64,000 nucleotides of DNA from Annona cherimola (lineage: Eukaryota; Streptophyta; Magnoliopsida; Magnoliales; Annonaceae), in contig CM059972.1 in NCBI GenBank assembly GCA_030490835.1, forward strand, positions 41,829,452-41,893,451, in the 5' to 3' direction. The notes below the pieces were generated by a model. The model saw only the letters and a program-made list of their open reading frames with translations. It was not told the origin of the DNA and searched no databases. Shown here piece after piece: positions 34,591 to 48,600 of this stretch. How positions within the stretch are numbered: position 1 is the first letter of the stretch; each line of letters opens with the position of its first letter. Position numbers and translations under genes: made by a program.

Positions 34591-37137
34591 AGATTTCGTC
34601 TCTTAACCTATTATATTTCAAATGTCGGGGGTCAAGCTCATATAAATTTGCTAACTTATCATCTTCCTCCAATATTTCAATGGTTCACTATGCTTCCACT
34701 GCGCTACTCTGTCTTAGTGAAAATTTTAGCGTTGGTCCAATAGACCTATCACTTGTCTTTGCCATTTCCTATCTCCTATTCCCTGTTCCCATATGGGTTT
34801 CTTATTATAATTGTCCTTTTCTTTATGCCATCCATCTTTTACCCTTATGGTAGGCATACTATTTTCCTGATACATAGAGAAATTATAGAATTTGTCATCT
34901 TATCATAGGGTAAGATCTAGGCTACCTATTCTTTCATACAAAATAGAAATCCATAGCATTATTTTCATATATTATTCATATAACATAATGCATTCATTCT
35001 ATAACATAGAGCAAAAGTTGCTCTCACACAAAATTTTATACATGTCTTAGAAAAAGACACTTTTGCTAACCTATCTTTCCTTCCCATCTCGTAATGTCTA
35101 CAATTAGATTATACTAGCATAGACTACCTAATAGGAGTACTGGTAATAAACCAGTCTAAAATATTTTCTTTCTTATCTTCCTTTCCAGTTTCCATAAACT
35201 AGTAAGGGTCCTTATCATTTTTTTCTAATCTTATTTCTTATGAATATCATAGAGAAATAATTTCTCTCATACTTATCTTTCAATCACATCGGAATTGAAA
35301 TGAATTTCAGCAATCATTCTTGCCTTCATTTTTCTTCATTTATCTACCATTCCTTGCTATGATATACCAACTTTTGTGGTATCATATATGTAATCTCCTT
35401 TTGCTTCCATACATGCTAACTAGACATGTTTTGTTACATTTTTCTGCATTAAGTTGCAGAGACTTCCTATCAATTATAGTTATCGGTTGAGTTAACCTTT
35501 CTTACTCATTTCTTTCCCTACACCAGGTTCCTTGGTCCTTAGGGTCAAGTTACCCTTGCCCTAATTATACATGTTCATTACCAACATGTATTATATCTTG
35601 GTTTCCAATTGGAAGATATTTCTCATCAATTCTTCCAGATTACCTTCTTTGATTATGGCATAATATCCATTTAAGGTTTCCTATTACTTATAAGCATTGT
35701 CAATCAATGCTTGGATATCACATAAGACTACATGTTCAAATCTTAAACATGTTCTTGGGTTTAGTCATCCACTGCTCAGCTTGAATAAAATCTGATTCAC
35801 CTGAGAACTTAGGTGGATACTGAACTAAAAAGGCATTAATAACCTTTTTATTCGTTTCTATATTATTATGATCAACCCTTAAAAGTTTGGGTACTAGGTT
35901 AAAAATTATTACCTGTACCGTCCAGTTTCTTCCACCTTCTCTTAATTGGTCACGTTGGGTATTTTCCCAAAGACTTCGTATCACCTCTACTGTCTGGGCC
36001 GCTCAATCTCGAGTGGCCTACTGCATAGCTCCTTCTAAAGCTGCAGTTATCTTTTCCTCCACTCTTTCTACCTATGAGGTATCCTTATAGCGGTAAAACC
36101 TCCAATCCTTTGACTCAGGATTTATATTTGCCCGTCGTTGACGAGCCCTTGGACTCACTTATCCTCACTGCCTTTGGTCGTTTAGATTTGCTACTGGCTT
36201 CTCTTCTTTTCTTGTTGGCTCATATCTGCAACTGCCTTTCCCTTGTTCAAAAACTAAGGTGATAGGCATGTTGTAGAAAGCAACATATAAAATCATGTTA
36301 ATATGTTCATATCTTATCATAAAATCATTCACATCATACATAATCAATATGATCATCTCTGATCATAGAATCATCATGCATAGTCAATTATAAAATCTAG
36401 AAAGATCAATGATCTTTCCTTTTTCATATAACTTAGCATTTGAATAAAATTAAATGCATTTATATTTCCATAGCATCAAACATCATACATTAGGAGTCAA
36501 AAGAAAATCCCTTTTTCATACCTTTCTCATTTCTATCTTCTCTTTTCATGGTGTAAGGTTGTTTTTCCTTACACATACAGATTATACCTATATAATTTGT
36601 CATTTTATTATAACCATAAATTCTAAACCAACAATCACTTAGAAAGTTGGTACCTTGGTGCCTATCGTATGACCGCCAGGTGCCTTCTATATGTCTGCCA
36701 TGGCGTCGCACCGTAAACATATTCATCATATAGCACAGTATTATGCTATCTTAAGTGAGATATAGTTTACCTTAGGTAAGGAGGTCTCTATGTAGGGTTC
36801 CATAATCCATTAGTTGTTCTTATTTCCTTCTATCCTTTGTCTTTCCTTAGATTTTCCTACCTCCTTCTTCATTTCATTTGACCTCATATCATTTTTCCTT
36901 CATATATCATCTACTCCATGAAATATAGCAAATTAGCTACATTTCCTTAAATAGCCCTATCACTGTGTCATAGTGACACACAATAAAAGACAATACATAT
37001 CGTATATGTCTTATAATCTTCAATGTATCTCTTTCACTGTTTTTCATTTTTCCCCTATGCCTATCTATCAATCCTTGCTAAGATATCATCTTTGTGATGT
37101 CAAGCTTTTCCTTTCCACATCTATTTACCAATCCATA
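34591..37137 (-). mobile_element. Internal region of element A/D (deletion derivative)
   Basis: About 2.55 kb, completed by 51598-51781 beyond the B/C insertion. It holds a decayed gag start (see 35736-36290) and little else. At 34670-34780, read on the minus strand, a WQRQV..IGL..D stretch followed by QWKHSE and a Glu-rich run may be the last part of a chromovirus integrase, broken by stops and shifts. Reverse transcriptase, RNase H and the integrase core are absent. Element B/C has the same gapped structure, so the deletion is older than both insertions. Confidence 0.7.
35736..36290 (-). pseudogene. Gypsy gag fragment in element A/D
   Basis: The minus-strand frame 35736-35984 contains SLWENTQRDQL, VINAFL.QYPPKFSGES and FIQAEQWMTKPK. 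These align with GLWERTQQAQL, AINAFLSQPPPKFSGEP and IQAEQWMTEIR in the intact Gag of element I (62995-64000). Upstream, near 36000-36290, the equivalent of the ERI..A..EAM helix is readable with stops. The Retrotrans_gag core that should follow is missing. It is a truncated, non-functional gag. Confidence 0.75.
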
Positions 37138-37719
37138 TGTGACGCCCCAAACCGAGATGTCACTTCCTTACCTCAAGACCTTATCGATTGGTAAATGTGA
37201 ATCAGGATTGTTGCCCTGATCACGCGACGGGATTTTAATTGGAACTCGTCCAATTTTTTTTCGTTCATCATCGTTCATATCTTTGCATTCCACATTATTC
37301 ATCAAACAAGTGGCGATACACCTGTAATAAAAATTTCAAATTCTATTTCATAGCATCTTATCCTGCTTTTCTACAATGACAATCCTCTTGACTTAATCAT
37401 ATCATTTTACATTTATACATATATACATTTAGTCATTAAATCATATAGAACTTAAAATTCTAATTAAGTTCGCATACACATTAGCATACCTTAGCATACT
37501 CATGATTTTCCATTCCTCATAGCCTACCTGGCCATCATCTCGTACCCTCTTTCACGTCTTAGGTTTGCAACCTTCTGAGTTTCCTAGTACCTGTCGAAGG
37601 GTTAGGAAAAAAAAACGTGAGTGATAACTCAGTAAACAAGAATTTTATCTTTTAGGGCAAGACTTACTTAAAAATCATTTCTTTAAACATCTTGAACACC
37701 TTTTTCTCAATGACATTTA

Positions 37720-38245
37720 CATGTCCTAAACATTATCATGAAATCTTTTGTTCATGAGGACGATTCTATGTCTTTGAACATTATCATAAAACATTCATTC
37801 TTAAAAATCATATACAAGCCACCTCTGGCCTTGTTAAGGCAAAACATCCATGTTTACCCTCTTTAATTAATTTCCTTTTGTCTTGAGTGAACATTTCCAA
37901 TGTTCCAAGATATTTACATAAAATCATCTTTTGCCAGTGGACATTTTACGTCCAAAACATTTTCCTCATAAATTCTTTGGCAAAGAAGGACATTCTCATG
38001 TCTTAAAACATCATTCACATAAGTCTTTTCGGCAAAGGACATTTTTATGTCCAAAAATATTTTTTCATCGTAAAATTCCTTTAGCCCAGAGACATTTGAT
38101 GTCTCAAAACATTTTTGACATAGCTTCTTTGAGTGATGGACATCCATATGTCCTAAAACACTTTTCATTTAAATACTTTAACATTAGACATTCTCATGTC
38201 CATAAACACTTTTCATTTAGGCTCTTTAGAAATGGACATTCCTAT
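37720..38245. repeat. GGACAT..ATGTCC hairpin array in LTR B
   Basis: About nine units, for example GGACATTTTTATGTCC (38037), AGACATTTGATGTCT (38089), GGACATCCATATGTCC (38138) and GGACATTCCTATGTCC (38233), roughly 45-52 bp apart in the second half. The 124-codon frame over it is repeat-derived. LTR C has the same array at 46180-46725. Confidence 0.8.
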
Positions 38246-38749
38246 GTCCAAACCAAGTTTCACAAAACTTCATTTCATAATCCCCGTCTTAGGGCTTGTT
38301 TATAGCAAACAAGGAAAATAAAATACATAAACCATTTCCATAAATGCATTTGCATAAAAATATTTTCTTTTATTCCTGTTATTTACACTTTTGTGTAAAA
38401 CACCCTTTCTTATAGGGTAACCATTTCATAAAAATTCCTTTAGGATAGCGTTCATAAAACATACTTTTATATCCCAATCTTTGGGCTTTTCGAAAGCAAA
38501 ACAAAAACAAATGAATTTCCCTCCATCCAGTAGTGACACTTAGCAAGTGATCATGCTACATTTTGGAAGAGAATCCTTAACAGCACGCTAGCCAGGCGGT
38601 TGTTCTGTTATCCTGCTCCCATCTCAGGGAGGACGCCGCTAGCACTCCTGTCATCCCTTAGCAACTTGGCCTTATGTAGAGTGGGCCCCGGTCATCCCAA
38701 CCGTGCTCTACACCCGACCTATTCCTTGTACTGGTATACCATACATTAT

Positions 38750-38940
38750 TATGACGGACCGCAGTCCGTTTAGTTTAAAGTATTACAGACCGCAACCCAT
38801 ATCCTTTAAAATCGGGATCACAGACCTCAGTCTGCATCCATAACTTAAAAACATCATAGGCCGAAGTCTGTGTCTTTTTAAAACAAATCATTTTGAAAAA
38901 AAAAACACATCATAGACTGCAGTCTGTGTCAACTTGTAAA
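38750..38940. repeat. GGACCGCAGTCC array in LTR B
   Basis: It begins with ACGGACCGCAGTCCGT, a 6-bp perfect stem with a CGCA loop (38755-38770). Four weaker copies follow (CAGACCGCAACCC, CAGACCTCAGTCTG, AGGCCGAAGTCTG, AGACTGCAGTCTG) at about 45-bp steps. The TAGACTGCAGTCTG copy keeps pairing through a matched change. Confidence 0.72.
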
Positions 38941-41900
38941 GTGAGCGCACCCACTTTAACAAGTTGTCATTTGAAATCTAGTTTTAGGATGACCTTCCTT
39001 AAATTCTTTTAGAAGAATTTTGAGTAAAATATTTTGATAAACATTTGAAATGTTTGAGAAACATACATCTTAAAAACCCTTATAATAAAAGAATTTCTAG
39101 ACTTTTGAATTTCTGAAAATAAACCATATATTTTTCTCTAATATTTTCTTGATTTTCATTTCAGGTCTTTTTGCTTACAAAAGTTATGCAATTATACCAC
39201 CCCCTTCTTAACCACTTTAAAATTAAATTATTGTCCACATATCTATCTTACAATTTTTACATAAGAGGGGTTTGGACAGTCTTTTGTATGCCATTTTAGC
39301 AACCCAAAATCAAACCATTTTATGAAATCACATATTAGGTGGGTCATCCTTAAATCCCATTCAACACATCCGTATAAACATTTTTCAAGACATTTTCATC
39401 AAAGATTTCCTTATCCAAAGGAAATGAAAACTTTTTTAATATCGTTTCAAAACATATAGACTATGTCCAAATCATTATTTATATTTAGTTATTCTGACAT
39501 AGAAAAATCAATCTTTTTCCATAAATCATATCTTTTTCTCTTTTTCTTTCACAAACATAATTAATTATCACAAATTGTTGTAAAAAAAAAATTTCAAAAC
39601 TTATTCACAAATGTTATTTTGTGAAAAAGGGTAAAACTCCTTTTTTCTTATAAAATACTTTTGAAACAACATCATAAAGAACTTGCTTGCTTAAAAGCAA
39701 ATTTCTTAAAAACCATCAACATAAAACGTAAAATCCTTTGAAAATATTATCGAGGAGAACTTGCTTACTCATAAGCAAATTTCTCAATCCTGTAACATAA
39801 AGCATTGTCAAACCAAGGCAATACTTATGATAAATTCTTATCTTAAAATCGTTGCTTGCTTCCCATGAAGCAAACCTTGAGACTTTTCATTAAAGCCATC
39901 ATTTTTCAAAACTTGTGGCTTTGCATTAAAGCCGTCATTTTCAAAATTTGTGCTTGCCCATTCGTCAAAACATAATCATAAACATTTCATCATATCAATG
40001 ACATGGAAAGAAAATAGCATTTTAGAAAGTTCGCTTGCTTACCTGCATTCATTAGCTTTCCGACTCAGCCATTTCTTTGCCCTTGCCTACATGAGAATAA
40101 TATAATTTTTCATATATTTCTTTTCCTTGCATCTCATTTAGTTTTCCAACTCATTTTCATTATAATATATTATTCATTTGACTTCTCAAGTCATTATGCA
40201 TACACTTAGCATATACTTGCACATTTCATCGGTTCATACACAACATATTCAATCTCATAATTAGGGTAAACATTCAACCATATAATAATTATCCAATAAT
40301 TATTACTTATAGGTTCATTAACCTCCATTTACAATTTTTCACTCTTTTTTTTCAAAATTCACACATCGGTGCTCATTCTAAGCACACGTCGTTGCCTTAG
40401 ACCTAATTAATTAATTCCAAAATTTGGAATTAACATCATGCATTTCTAACAGATATATAATCATGAAATTCATCATATTCTCATGTTTTTTTTGCATAAA
40501 ATCATATTTCACAAGTCATTTATCACCCATGCATATCTATTCTTTCTCATATGTCCATTTGGCAACACATACATGATATCTTTCGTAAAATTTTCTAAGT
40601 CAGAAACTTGGTCACTAATTCAGCTTGATAATTACCCTTAATTATCACTTTATTTAGGGTATTTTTATAGAACTTTATTTCACTAATCATAGGTTCCCAA
40701 AATAGCAACTTTGGAACCCATTTTTCATATGTTTAACGTGTCTTTTGACACAAAACCCTAAGCAGTTTAATAAATCTGAATTTTCAACAATTAATCCCAC
40801 TTTTACTATTCCAAATTTATGGTATTAACATGCATTTAACATTCATAAATTAATATCTCTCAAAACAGCAAGTTGTTTGCCCATTTCGGGACCCGTTTTC
40901 ACTTCATTTAGACATCGGTTCATAAAATCCCTAAAAATCAGAATTGGGTTTATCTTCCTAAATCCTTTTGGGAATAAATAATATCTTAACCCTAGGGTAT
41001 TTTACCCTACATAGCTTCCACAAATCATGCAAACCCATTTCTATATCATTTTTAGCATTATAATGAAGAAATCGGGTCATATTTTTCACTTTGCATTCCA
41101 TAACTTCTAAAATTCATTTCTTAAGCTTAAATCAGCATATGTTTTTCATTAATACATAATTCATAACCAAAACACATCATCAATCCAAAACAGAAACTTT
41201 TCATGGGGATTTAGATTTTATCAAGTTGAATTTTCAACTAAATACCCATTCTAAACTTCATTTTCACTATCTAAAACATGGAAATTCATGCATATAGCCC
41301 AATACCAATTCCATATTCAATCAAAGGCATGTTTAATCATCATTTAGGAATTCTTTAAGCATCCATTTCATATTCGAATTTTAGAGTTTAAAACTCAAGA
41401 TGGAAAGCTCAAATTAACACAATCACTTCTCGCACCGTTTGGACGTCCCCCTTTTCATATCCATGAAAACAGATTCTTATAAATTTTTTTCAGCACCACA
41501 TATGGACGTCCATGTGCTCTACATCTAGGGTATTTTACCCTTTCAAACATCCATAATTTAATTGGTTCCATTCATTCCCTAATTCCATCAAAATTGGGTT
41601 AAACATGCATCATCTCATCATATCTAGATTTTCCCCTTTTAGGGTTCTTAAATTAAACCAAACTCAACATATATTAATCATGGAATCAGGTAGCGTAATT
41701 TAAACTTAAAAAATGATTAAAACAGCAACTTATTTGGGGATTTTGTAAAATTCCAGCAAGGTATCGTGGGGCAATTCAACCCTAAACCATTCTTAGCATG
41801 CTCAACTTCAAGGATTCGTTCCCTTAACTTGTTTAACACTTAGTACCCTTTTCAAATGCTTATTAACCCTTTACTTAGGTTTCATAATTATATCATTTCA

Positions 41901-43115
41901 TATCCCAAACTTTGAGCTTGAAGAACTTGAAATTTCACAACTTAAGTTAGGTGAATACTTACCTGAACTTGAGGGGATTCAATCCAAAATTGAAAGACTT
42001 TCTTTCCTCCACTTCTCCTCTTTCTTTCTTCCTATTTTTCCCTTGATTTTTCCTTGGTTTTCCTCTGCTTGGCACGTTCAAGTGGCTGGGAGTTAGAAAA
42101 TTTTTGCTTTCTTGCTAAGCAAGAAAACCCTTGAACGTTCACACAGCTTCTCTCTTTATATTTATATTGTTTGATTTTTTAATTATCATTTTCCACCAAA
42201 TTTGGAGTGAGGATAATGTTTATATCCCTTAACACTTGGCATGATTATCAAAGCATTTCCATATTTTTCAGAATTTTTAAATCAATTTCTAGCTCACATG
42301 GAGCCATGGACGTCCAAGCTAGCTAGGGTAGGATTTTTGGATTTTTGTGGCTAGCAAAATCCTCCTTAAATCCATAAATTTAATTCCTAAGATCATGCTA
42401 CAGCTTTTACCCTCATTTTCTTATTTTTTTTATTTCCAAAAATTGCTCAAAAATCCACATAATCAAAGTTGTAACAAACTTTGACTTTGCATTAAAGTTA
42501 TGTCCCCTCTCTTGAGACAAGTCAACCACTTACTTGCTCTCCAAGAAAGAAACTTCTCATGATAATTAGCTTAATCCATTCCATTCTTATCATAGATTTC
42601 ATAATTTTATTCCATCTTTTCAATTTTCATCTCAAACCAACGTTTCTAACTCCACTTATGACCACTTGAATTTATCTTTTTGGATTTGGGATAAAAATAA
42701 TTATTTATCACCCTAATCCCATCATTATTCCCTTAATCCAATCCATTTATAAGATTGGACCCACCGTTGTGAGCTTACCTGTCAAATTTCATCGAAATCT
42801 TCCTTGTAGGCGTCAAGTTATGAATTTTCTATTATTTTTTTTATCTGAATTTCATAATTACACTTTAATCTCCATAAATTCAATCCTGATTATTAAAATG
42901 ATTATTCATGACACCTTGCCACCTTTAAATCCTCATTAAGCCCCTCGGGTCCTACCGACTCACTTTGGGCCCCGGCGATTAAATTTTTAATCACCATTCT
43001 TAATTAAACTCTAATTGCAAAATATCGTAAATTTCTAAAATCATCCATAATTCATTTAATTCACATATATATGTCTAAGGCATACATTGGACCCTACTTA
43101 GGTTGGGGTTTCACA

Positions 43116-45588
43116 ATCCTCCCCCCTTATAATAGGTTTCGTCCCGAAACCTATTACATTTCATATATCAGGGGTAAGGCTCACATAATTTACTAACTTA
43201 TCATTGTTTCTAACATTCCAATAGTTCACTACACTTCCACTGCGCTACTCTATCTTATTGGCATTTTTAGCCTTGGTCTAACAAACCTATCACTTGTCTC
43301 TACTATTCCTTGTTTATACATGGGTTTTTCATTGGCATTTGCCTTTTCATTTGTTTCATTTCACATTGTTTTCCCCTTATACATAGAGAAATTGCGTCAT
43401 TTCCCGTCTTATCATAGGGTAGGTTTTAAGTTACCCATTCATTCATAAAAATCTGTAGCAATCATTTTCACATATCTTCAATAATACATTCATTTTATAA
43501 TATAGAGCAAAAGTTGCTCTCATATAGAGTTTCATACACGAAATTTAATACATGTCTTAGCAAAAGACACTTTTGCTAAGCTATCCATTCCTTCTCCTCC
43601 CATAATGTCTACAACTAGATTTTACCATTGTAGACTATCTATTAGGAATACTGGTACTAAACCTGTCTAAAATATTTTCTTCCTGGTCTCCCTTTCTAAT
43701 TTCTATAAACTAGTAAGGGTGCTTATCAATTTTTTTCTAGTCTTATTTCTTATGAATATCATAGAGTAATAATTTCTCTCGTACCTATCTTTCAATCACA
43801 TCGGAATTGGAAAGAATTTCGGCAATCATTTTTGCCTTCGTTTTTCTTCATTTATCTACCATTTCTTGCTATGATATACCAACTTTGTGGTATCATATAT
43901 GTAATCTCTTTTTTCTTCTATACATGCTAATTAGACATGTTTTGCTACATTTTCCTGCATTAAGTTGCAGAAAGTTCCTGTCAACTATAGCTATCGGTTG
44001 AGTTGACATTTCCTACTCCTTTCTTTCCTTACACCAGGTTCTTTAATCTTTAAGGTCAAGTTGTCCTTGCCCTGACTATACATGTTCATTACCAACATGT
44101 GTTACATCCTGGTGTCCTATTGGAAGATATTTCTTATCAATTCTTCCAGATTACCTTCTTTGATTATAACATAATAGACATTTAGGGTTTCCTATTACTT
44201 ATAAGCATTGCCAATCAATGCTTGGTCATTACATAGAACTACATGTTCAAACCTTGAACATGCTCTTGGGTTCAGTCATCCACTGTTCAACTTAAATAAA
44301 ATCTGATTTATCTGAGAACTTAGGTGGATACTGAGCTAGAAAGGCATTAATAACTTTTCCATTCATTCCTATCTTTCTATTATTAACTCTTAAAAGTTTG
44401 GGTACTAGGTCAAAAATTTATTACCTATATCGGTCCGTCATTTCTACCTTCTTCTAATTGGTCATGTTGGGTATTTTCCCAAAGGCCTTGTATTATTTCT
44501 ACTGTCTGGGCCACGAAATCTTAGGCGGCCTACTGCATAGCTCCTTTTAAAGCTGCAGTTATCCTTTTCTCTATTCTTTCTACCTGTAAGGTATTCTTAT
44601 AGCGGTAACATCTCCAATCCTTTAATTTAGGGTTCATAGTAGCCCGTCATTAATGAGTTCATGGACTCACTTATCCTCTCTGCCGTTGGTCATTTAGACT
44701 TGCTACTGGCTTCTCTTCTTTCTTATTGACTCATATCCGCAACTGCCTTTCCCTTGTTCAAGACTAAGGTGATAGGCACGTTGTAGAAAGCAACATGTAA
44801 AATCATATTAGTATAGTCGTATCTTATCATAGAATCATGCATATCATACTTAGTCAATTATATGTTCTAGAAAGATCAATGACCTTTCCTTTTTCATATG
44901 GCTTAGCATTTGAATGAAATCAAATGCACCTAAATTTTCATAACATCAAACATAATACATTCATAAAAATCAAAGGAAAACTCATTTTTTCCTACCTTTC
45001 TCATCTCTATCTTTGTCTTTCATAGTGTAAGGTTGTTTTTCCTTACACATACAGATTATATTTGCATAATCTATTATTTTATCATAACCATAAATTCTAA
45101 ACCAACAAGAACAATCACTTAGAAAGTTGGCGCCTTGGTGCCATACATATGTCATCATGGCTCTATACCTTAAACATATGTATTATATAGCACAGTCATG
45201 TGCTATCTTATGTGACGTATAGTTTACCTTAGGTAAGGGGGGTCTCTATGTAGGGTTCCATAACCCATCAGTTGTTCTTATTTCCTTCTATCCTATGTCT
45301 TTCCGTAAATTTCCCTACCTCCTTCTTCATTTCATCTGACCTCATACCATTTTTCCTTCATATACCATATATACTATGAAATATGGCAATCCAGCTATAT
45401 TTCCTCAAATAATCATATTCTTGTGTCATAATGACGTACAATATAAGACAATACATATCATATATGTCTTATAATTCCAATCTATCTCTTTCATCATTTT
45501 CCATTTTTCTTCTATATCTATCTATTAATCCTTGCTGAAAAATCATCTTATGATATCAAATCTTTTCTTACCGCGCCTATTTACCAAT
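43116..45588 (-). mobile_element. Internal region of element B/C
   Basis: It starts at the polypurine tract (minus-strand TATAAGGGGGGAGGAT, 43116-43131) and ends at the PBS. It parallels the A/D internal region block by block, including the GAGCAAAAGTTGCTCTC inverted repeat (43505) and ACAAGCCTAC-free leader. Besides the gag remnant at 44270-44780, and a possible integrase tail (RQV..QWK.SE, about 43220-43310) with stops, no coding is seen. Confidence 0.7.
44270..44780 (-). pseudogene. Gypsy gag fragment in element B/C
   Basis: Read on the minus strand, QVERIEKRITAALKGAMQ is followed by IIQGLWENTQHDQLEEG and later by VINAFLAQYPPKFSD and VEQWMTEPK. These match the N-terminal third of the Gag of element I. 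There are several stops (TAG after GAMQ, TAA before VEQWM) and frame changes. Same extent as the gag remnant of A/D. Confidence 0.7.
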
Positions 45589-45604
45589 CCATGCTCTGAT
45601 ACCA
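45589..45604 (-). promoter_or_regulatory. Primer binding site for tRNA-Met (element B/C)
   Basis: CCATGCTCTGATACCA here is the reverse complement of the PBS of element I and lies 5 bases from LTR C, so LTR C is the 5' LTR of a minus-strand element. Confidence 0.92.
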
Positions 45605-45609
45605 ACTTC

Positions 45610-48600
45610 TGTGACGCCCGAAACCGAGACGTCACTTCCTTACCTCAAGACCTTATCGATTGGTAAATGTGAATCAGGATTGTTGCCCAGATCACGCGGC
45701 GGGATTTTAATTGGAACTCATCCAAATTTTTTTTCATTCATCATCGTTCATATCTTTACATTCCACATTATTCATCAAACAAGTGGCGATACACCTGTAA
45801 TAAAAATTTCAAATTCTATTTCATAACATCTTATCCTACTTTTCTACAATGACAATCCTCTTGACTTAATCATATCATTTTACATTTATACATATATACA
45901 TTCAGTCATTAAATCATATAGAACTCAAAATTCTAATTAAGTTCGCATACACATTAGCATACCTTAGCATACTCACGCTTTTCCATTCCTTATAGCCTAC
46001 CTGGCCATCATCTTGTACCCTCTTTCACGTCTTAGGTTTGCAACCTTCTGAGTTTCCCCGTACCTGTCTCAGGGTTGGGAAAATAAAACGTGAGTGACAA
46101 CTCAGTAAGCAAGCATTTTATCTTTTAGTGCAAGACTTCCTTGAAAATCATTTCTTAAAACATCTTGAACACCTTTTTCTTAAGGACATTTACATGTCCT
46201 AAAACATGATCATGAAATCTTTTGTTCATGAGGACGATTCTATGTCCTTGAACATTATTATAAAATATTCATTCTTAAAAATCATATATAAGCCACCACT
46301 GGCCTTGTTAAGGCAAAACATCCATGTTTTACCCTCTTTAATTAATTTCCTTTTGCCTTGAGTGAACATTTCCAATGTTCCAAGACATTTACATAAAATC
46401 ATCTTTTACCAGTGGACATTTTACGTCCAAAATATTTTTCTCATAAATTCTTTTGCAAAGAAGGACATTCTCATGTCCTAAAACATCATTCACATAAGCC
46501 TTTTCGGCAAAGGACATTTTTATGTCCAAAAATATTTTTTCATCATAAAGTTCCTTTAGCCCAGAGACATTTGATATCTCAAAACATTTTTGACATAGCT
46601 TCTTTTAGAGATGGACATCCATATTTCCTAAAACACTTTTCATTTAAATACTTTAACATTGGACATTCTCATGTCCATAAACACTTTTCATTTAGGCTCT
46701 TTAGAAATGGACATTCCTATGTCCAAACCAAGTTTCACATAAATTCATTTCATAATCCCCGTCTTGGGGCTTGTTTATAGCAAACAAGGAAAATAAAATA
46801 CAAAAACCATTTCCATAAATCCATTTGCATAAAAAAAATTCCTTTTATTCCTGTTATTTACACTTTTGTGTAAAACACCCTTTCTTATAGGGTAACCATT
46901 TCATAAAAATTTCTTTAGGATATCTTTCATAAAACATACTTTTATATCCCAATCTTTGGGATTTTCGAAAGCAAAGCATAAGCAAATGCATTTCTCTCCA
47001 TCCAGTAGTGACACTTAACAAGTGATCATGCTACCTTTTAGAAGAGAATCATTAACAGCACGCTAGCCAGGCGGTTGTTCCGTTATCCTGCTCCCATCTC
47101 AGAGAGGACGCCGCTGACACTCCTGCCATCCCTTTGCCACTTGGCCTTATGTAGAGTGGGCCCCGGTCATCCCAACCGTGCTCTACACCCGACCTATTCC
47201 TTGTACTGGTACACCATACATTATTATGACGGACCGCAGTCCGTTTAGTTTAAAGTATTACAGACCGCAACCCATATCCTTTAAAATCGGGATCACAGAC
47301 CTCAGTCTGCATCCATAACTTAAAAACATCATAGGCCGAAGTCTGTGTCTTTTTAAAACAAATCATTTTGAAAAAAAAAACACATCACAGACCGCAGTCC
47401 GTGTCAACTTGTAAAGCTAGCGCACCCACTTTAACAAGTTGTCATTTGAAATCTAGTTTTAGGATGACCTTCCTTAAATTATTTTAGAAGAATTTTGAGT
47501 AAAATATTTTGATAAAAATTTAAAATGTTTGAGAAACATACATCTTAAAAACCCTTATAATAAAAGAATTTCAAGACTTTTGGATTTCCGAAAATAAACC
47601 ATATATTTCTGTAATATTTTCTTGATTTCCATTTCAGGTCTTTTTGCTTACAAAAGTTATGCAATTATACCACTCCCTTCTTAACCACTTTAAAATCAAA
47701 TTATTGTCCACATATCTATCTTACCATTTTTACATAAAGAGGAGTTTGCACAGTCTTTTGTATGCCATTCTAGCAACTTGAAATTAAACCATTTTATGAA
47801 ATCACATATTAGGTGGGTCATCCTTAAATCCCATTTAACACATCCATATAAACATTTTTCAAGACATTTTCATCATAAATTTCCTTATTCAAAGGAAATC
47901 AAAACTTTTTGAACATCGTTTCAAAACATACGGACTATGTCCAAATCATTATTTATATTTAGTTATCCTGACATAGAAAAATCAATCTTTTTCCATAAAT
48001 CATATCGTCTTTTTCTTTTTCTTTCATAAACATAATTAATTATCAAAAATTGTTGTAAAAAAATAATTCACAAATTATTCACAAATGTTATTTTGTGAAA
48101 AAGGGTAAAACTCCCTTGTTCTTATAAAATGCTTTTGAAACAACATCATAAAGAACTTGCTTGCTTAAAAGCAAATTTTTGAAAACCATCAACATAAAAC
48201 GTGAAATCCTTTGAGAACATTATCGTGGAGAACTTGCTTACTCATAAGCAAATTTCTCAATCCTTTAACATAAAGCATTGTCAAGCAAGGCAATACTTGT
48301 GATAAATTCTTATCTTAAAATCGTTGCTTGCTTCCCATGAAGCAAACCTTGAGGTTTTTTATTAAAGCCATCATTTTTCAAAACTTATGGTTTTGCATTA
48401 AAGCCGTCATTTTCAAAACTTGTGCTTGCTCATTCGTCAAAACATAATCATAAACATTTCATCATATCGATCACATGGAAAGAAAATAGCATTTTAGAAA
48501 GTTCGCTTGCTTACCTGCGTTCCTTAGCTTTCTGACTCAGCCTTTTCTTTGCCCTTGCCTACATGAGAATAATATAATTTTTCATATATTTCTTTTCCTT

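Larger units (their letters stand above)
37138..43115 (-). mobile_element. 3' LTR B of element B/C (6.0 kb)
   Basis: It starts TGTGACGCCCC and ends GGGGTTTCACA. In the first 130 bp it differs from LTR C at about six positions by eye. It contains the GGACAT hairpin array (37720-38245), the perfect hairpin ACGGACCGCAGTCCGT (38755-38770), GGACGTCC sites at 41441, 41503 and 42308, a minus-strand TATA-like TATAAATATAAAG (42152-42166) and the U3 modules at 42650 and 42805. Length and content match LTR C throughout. Confidence 0.92.
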
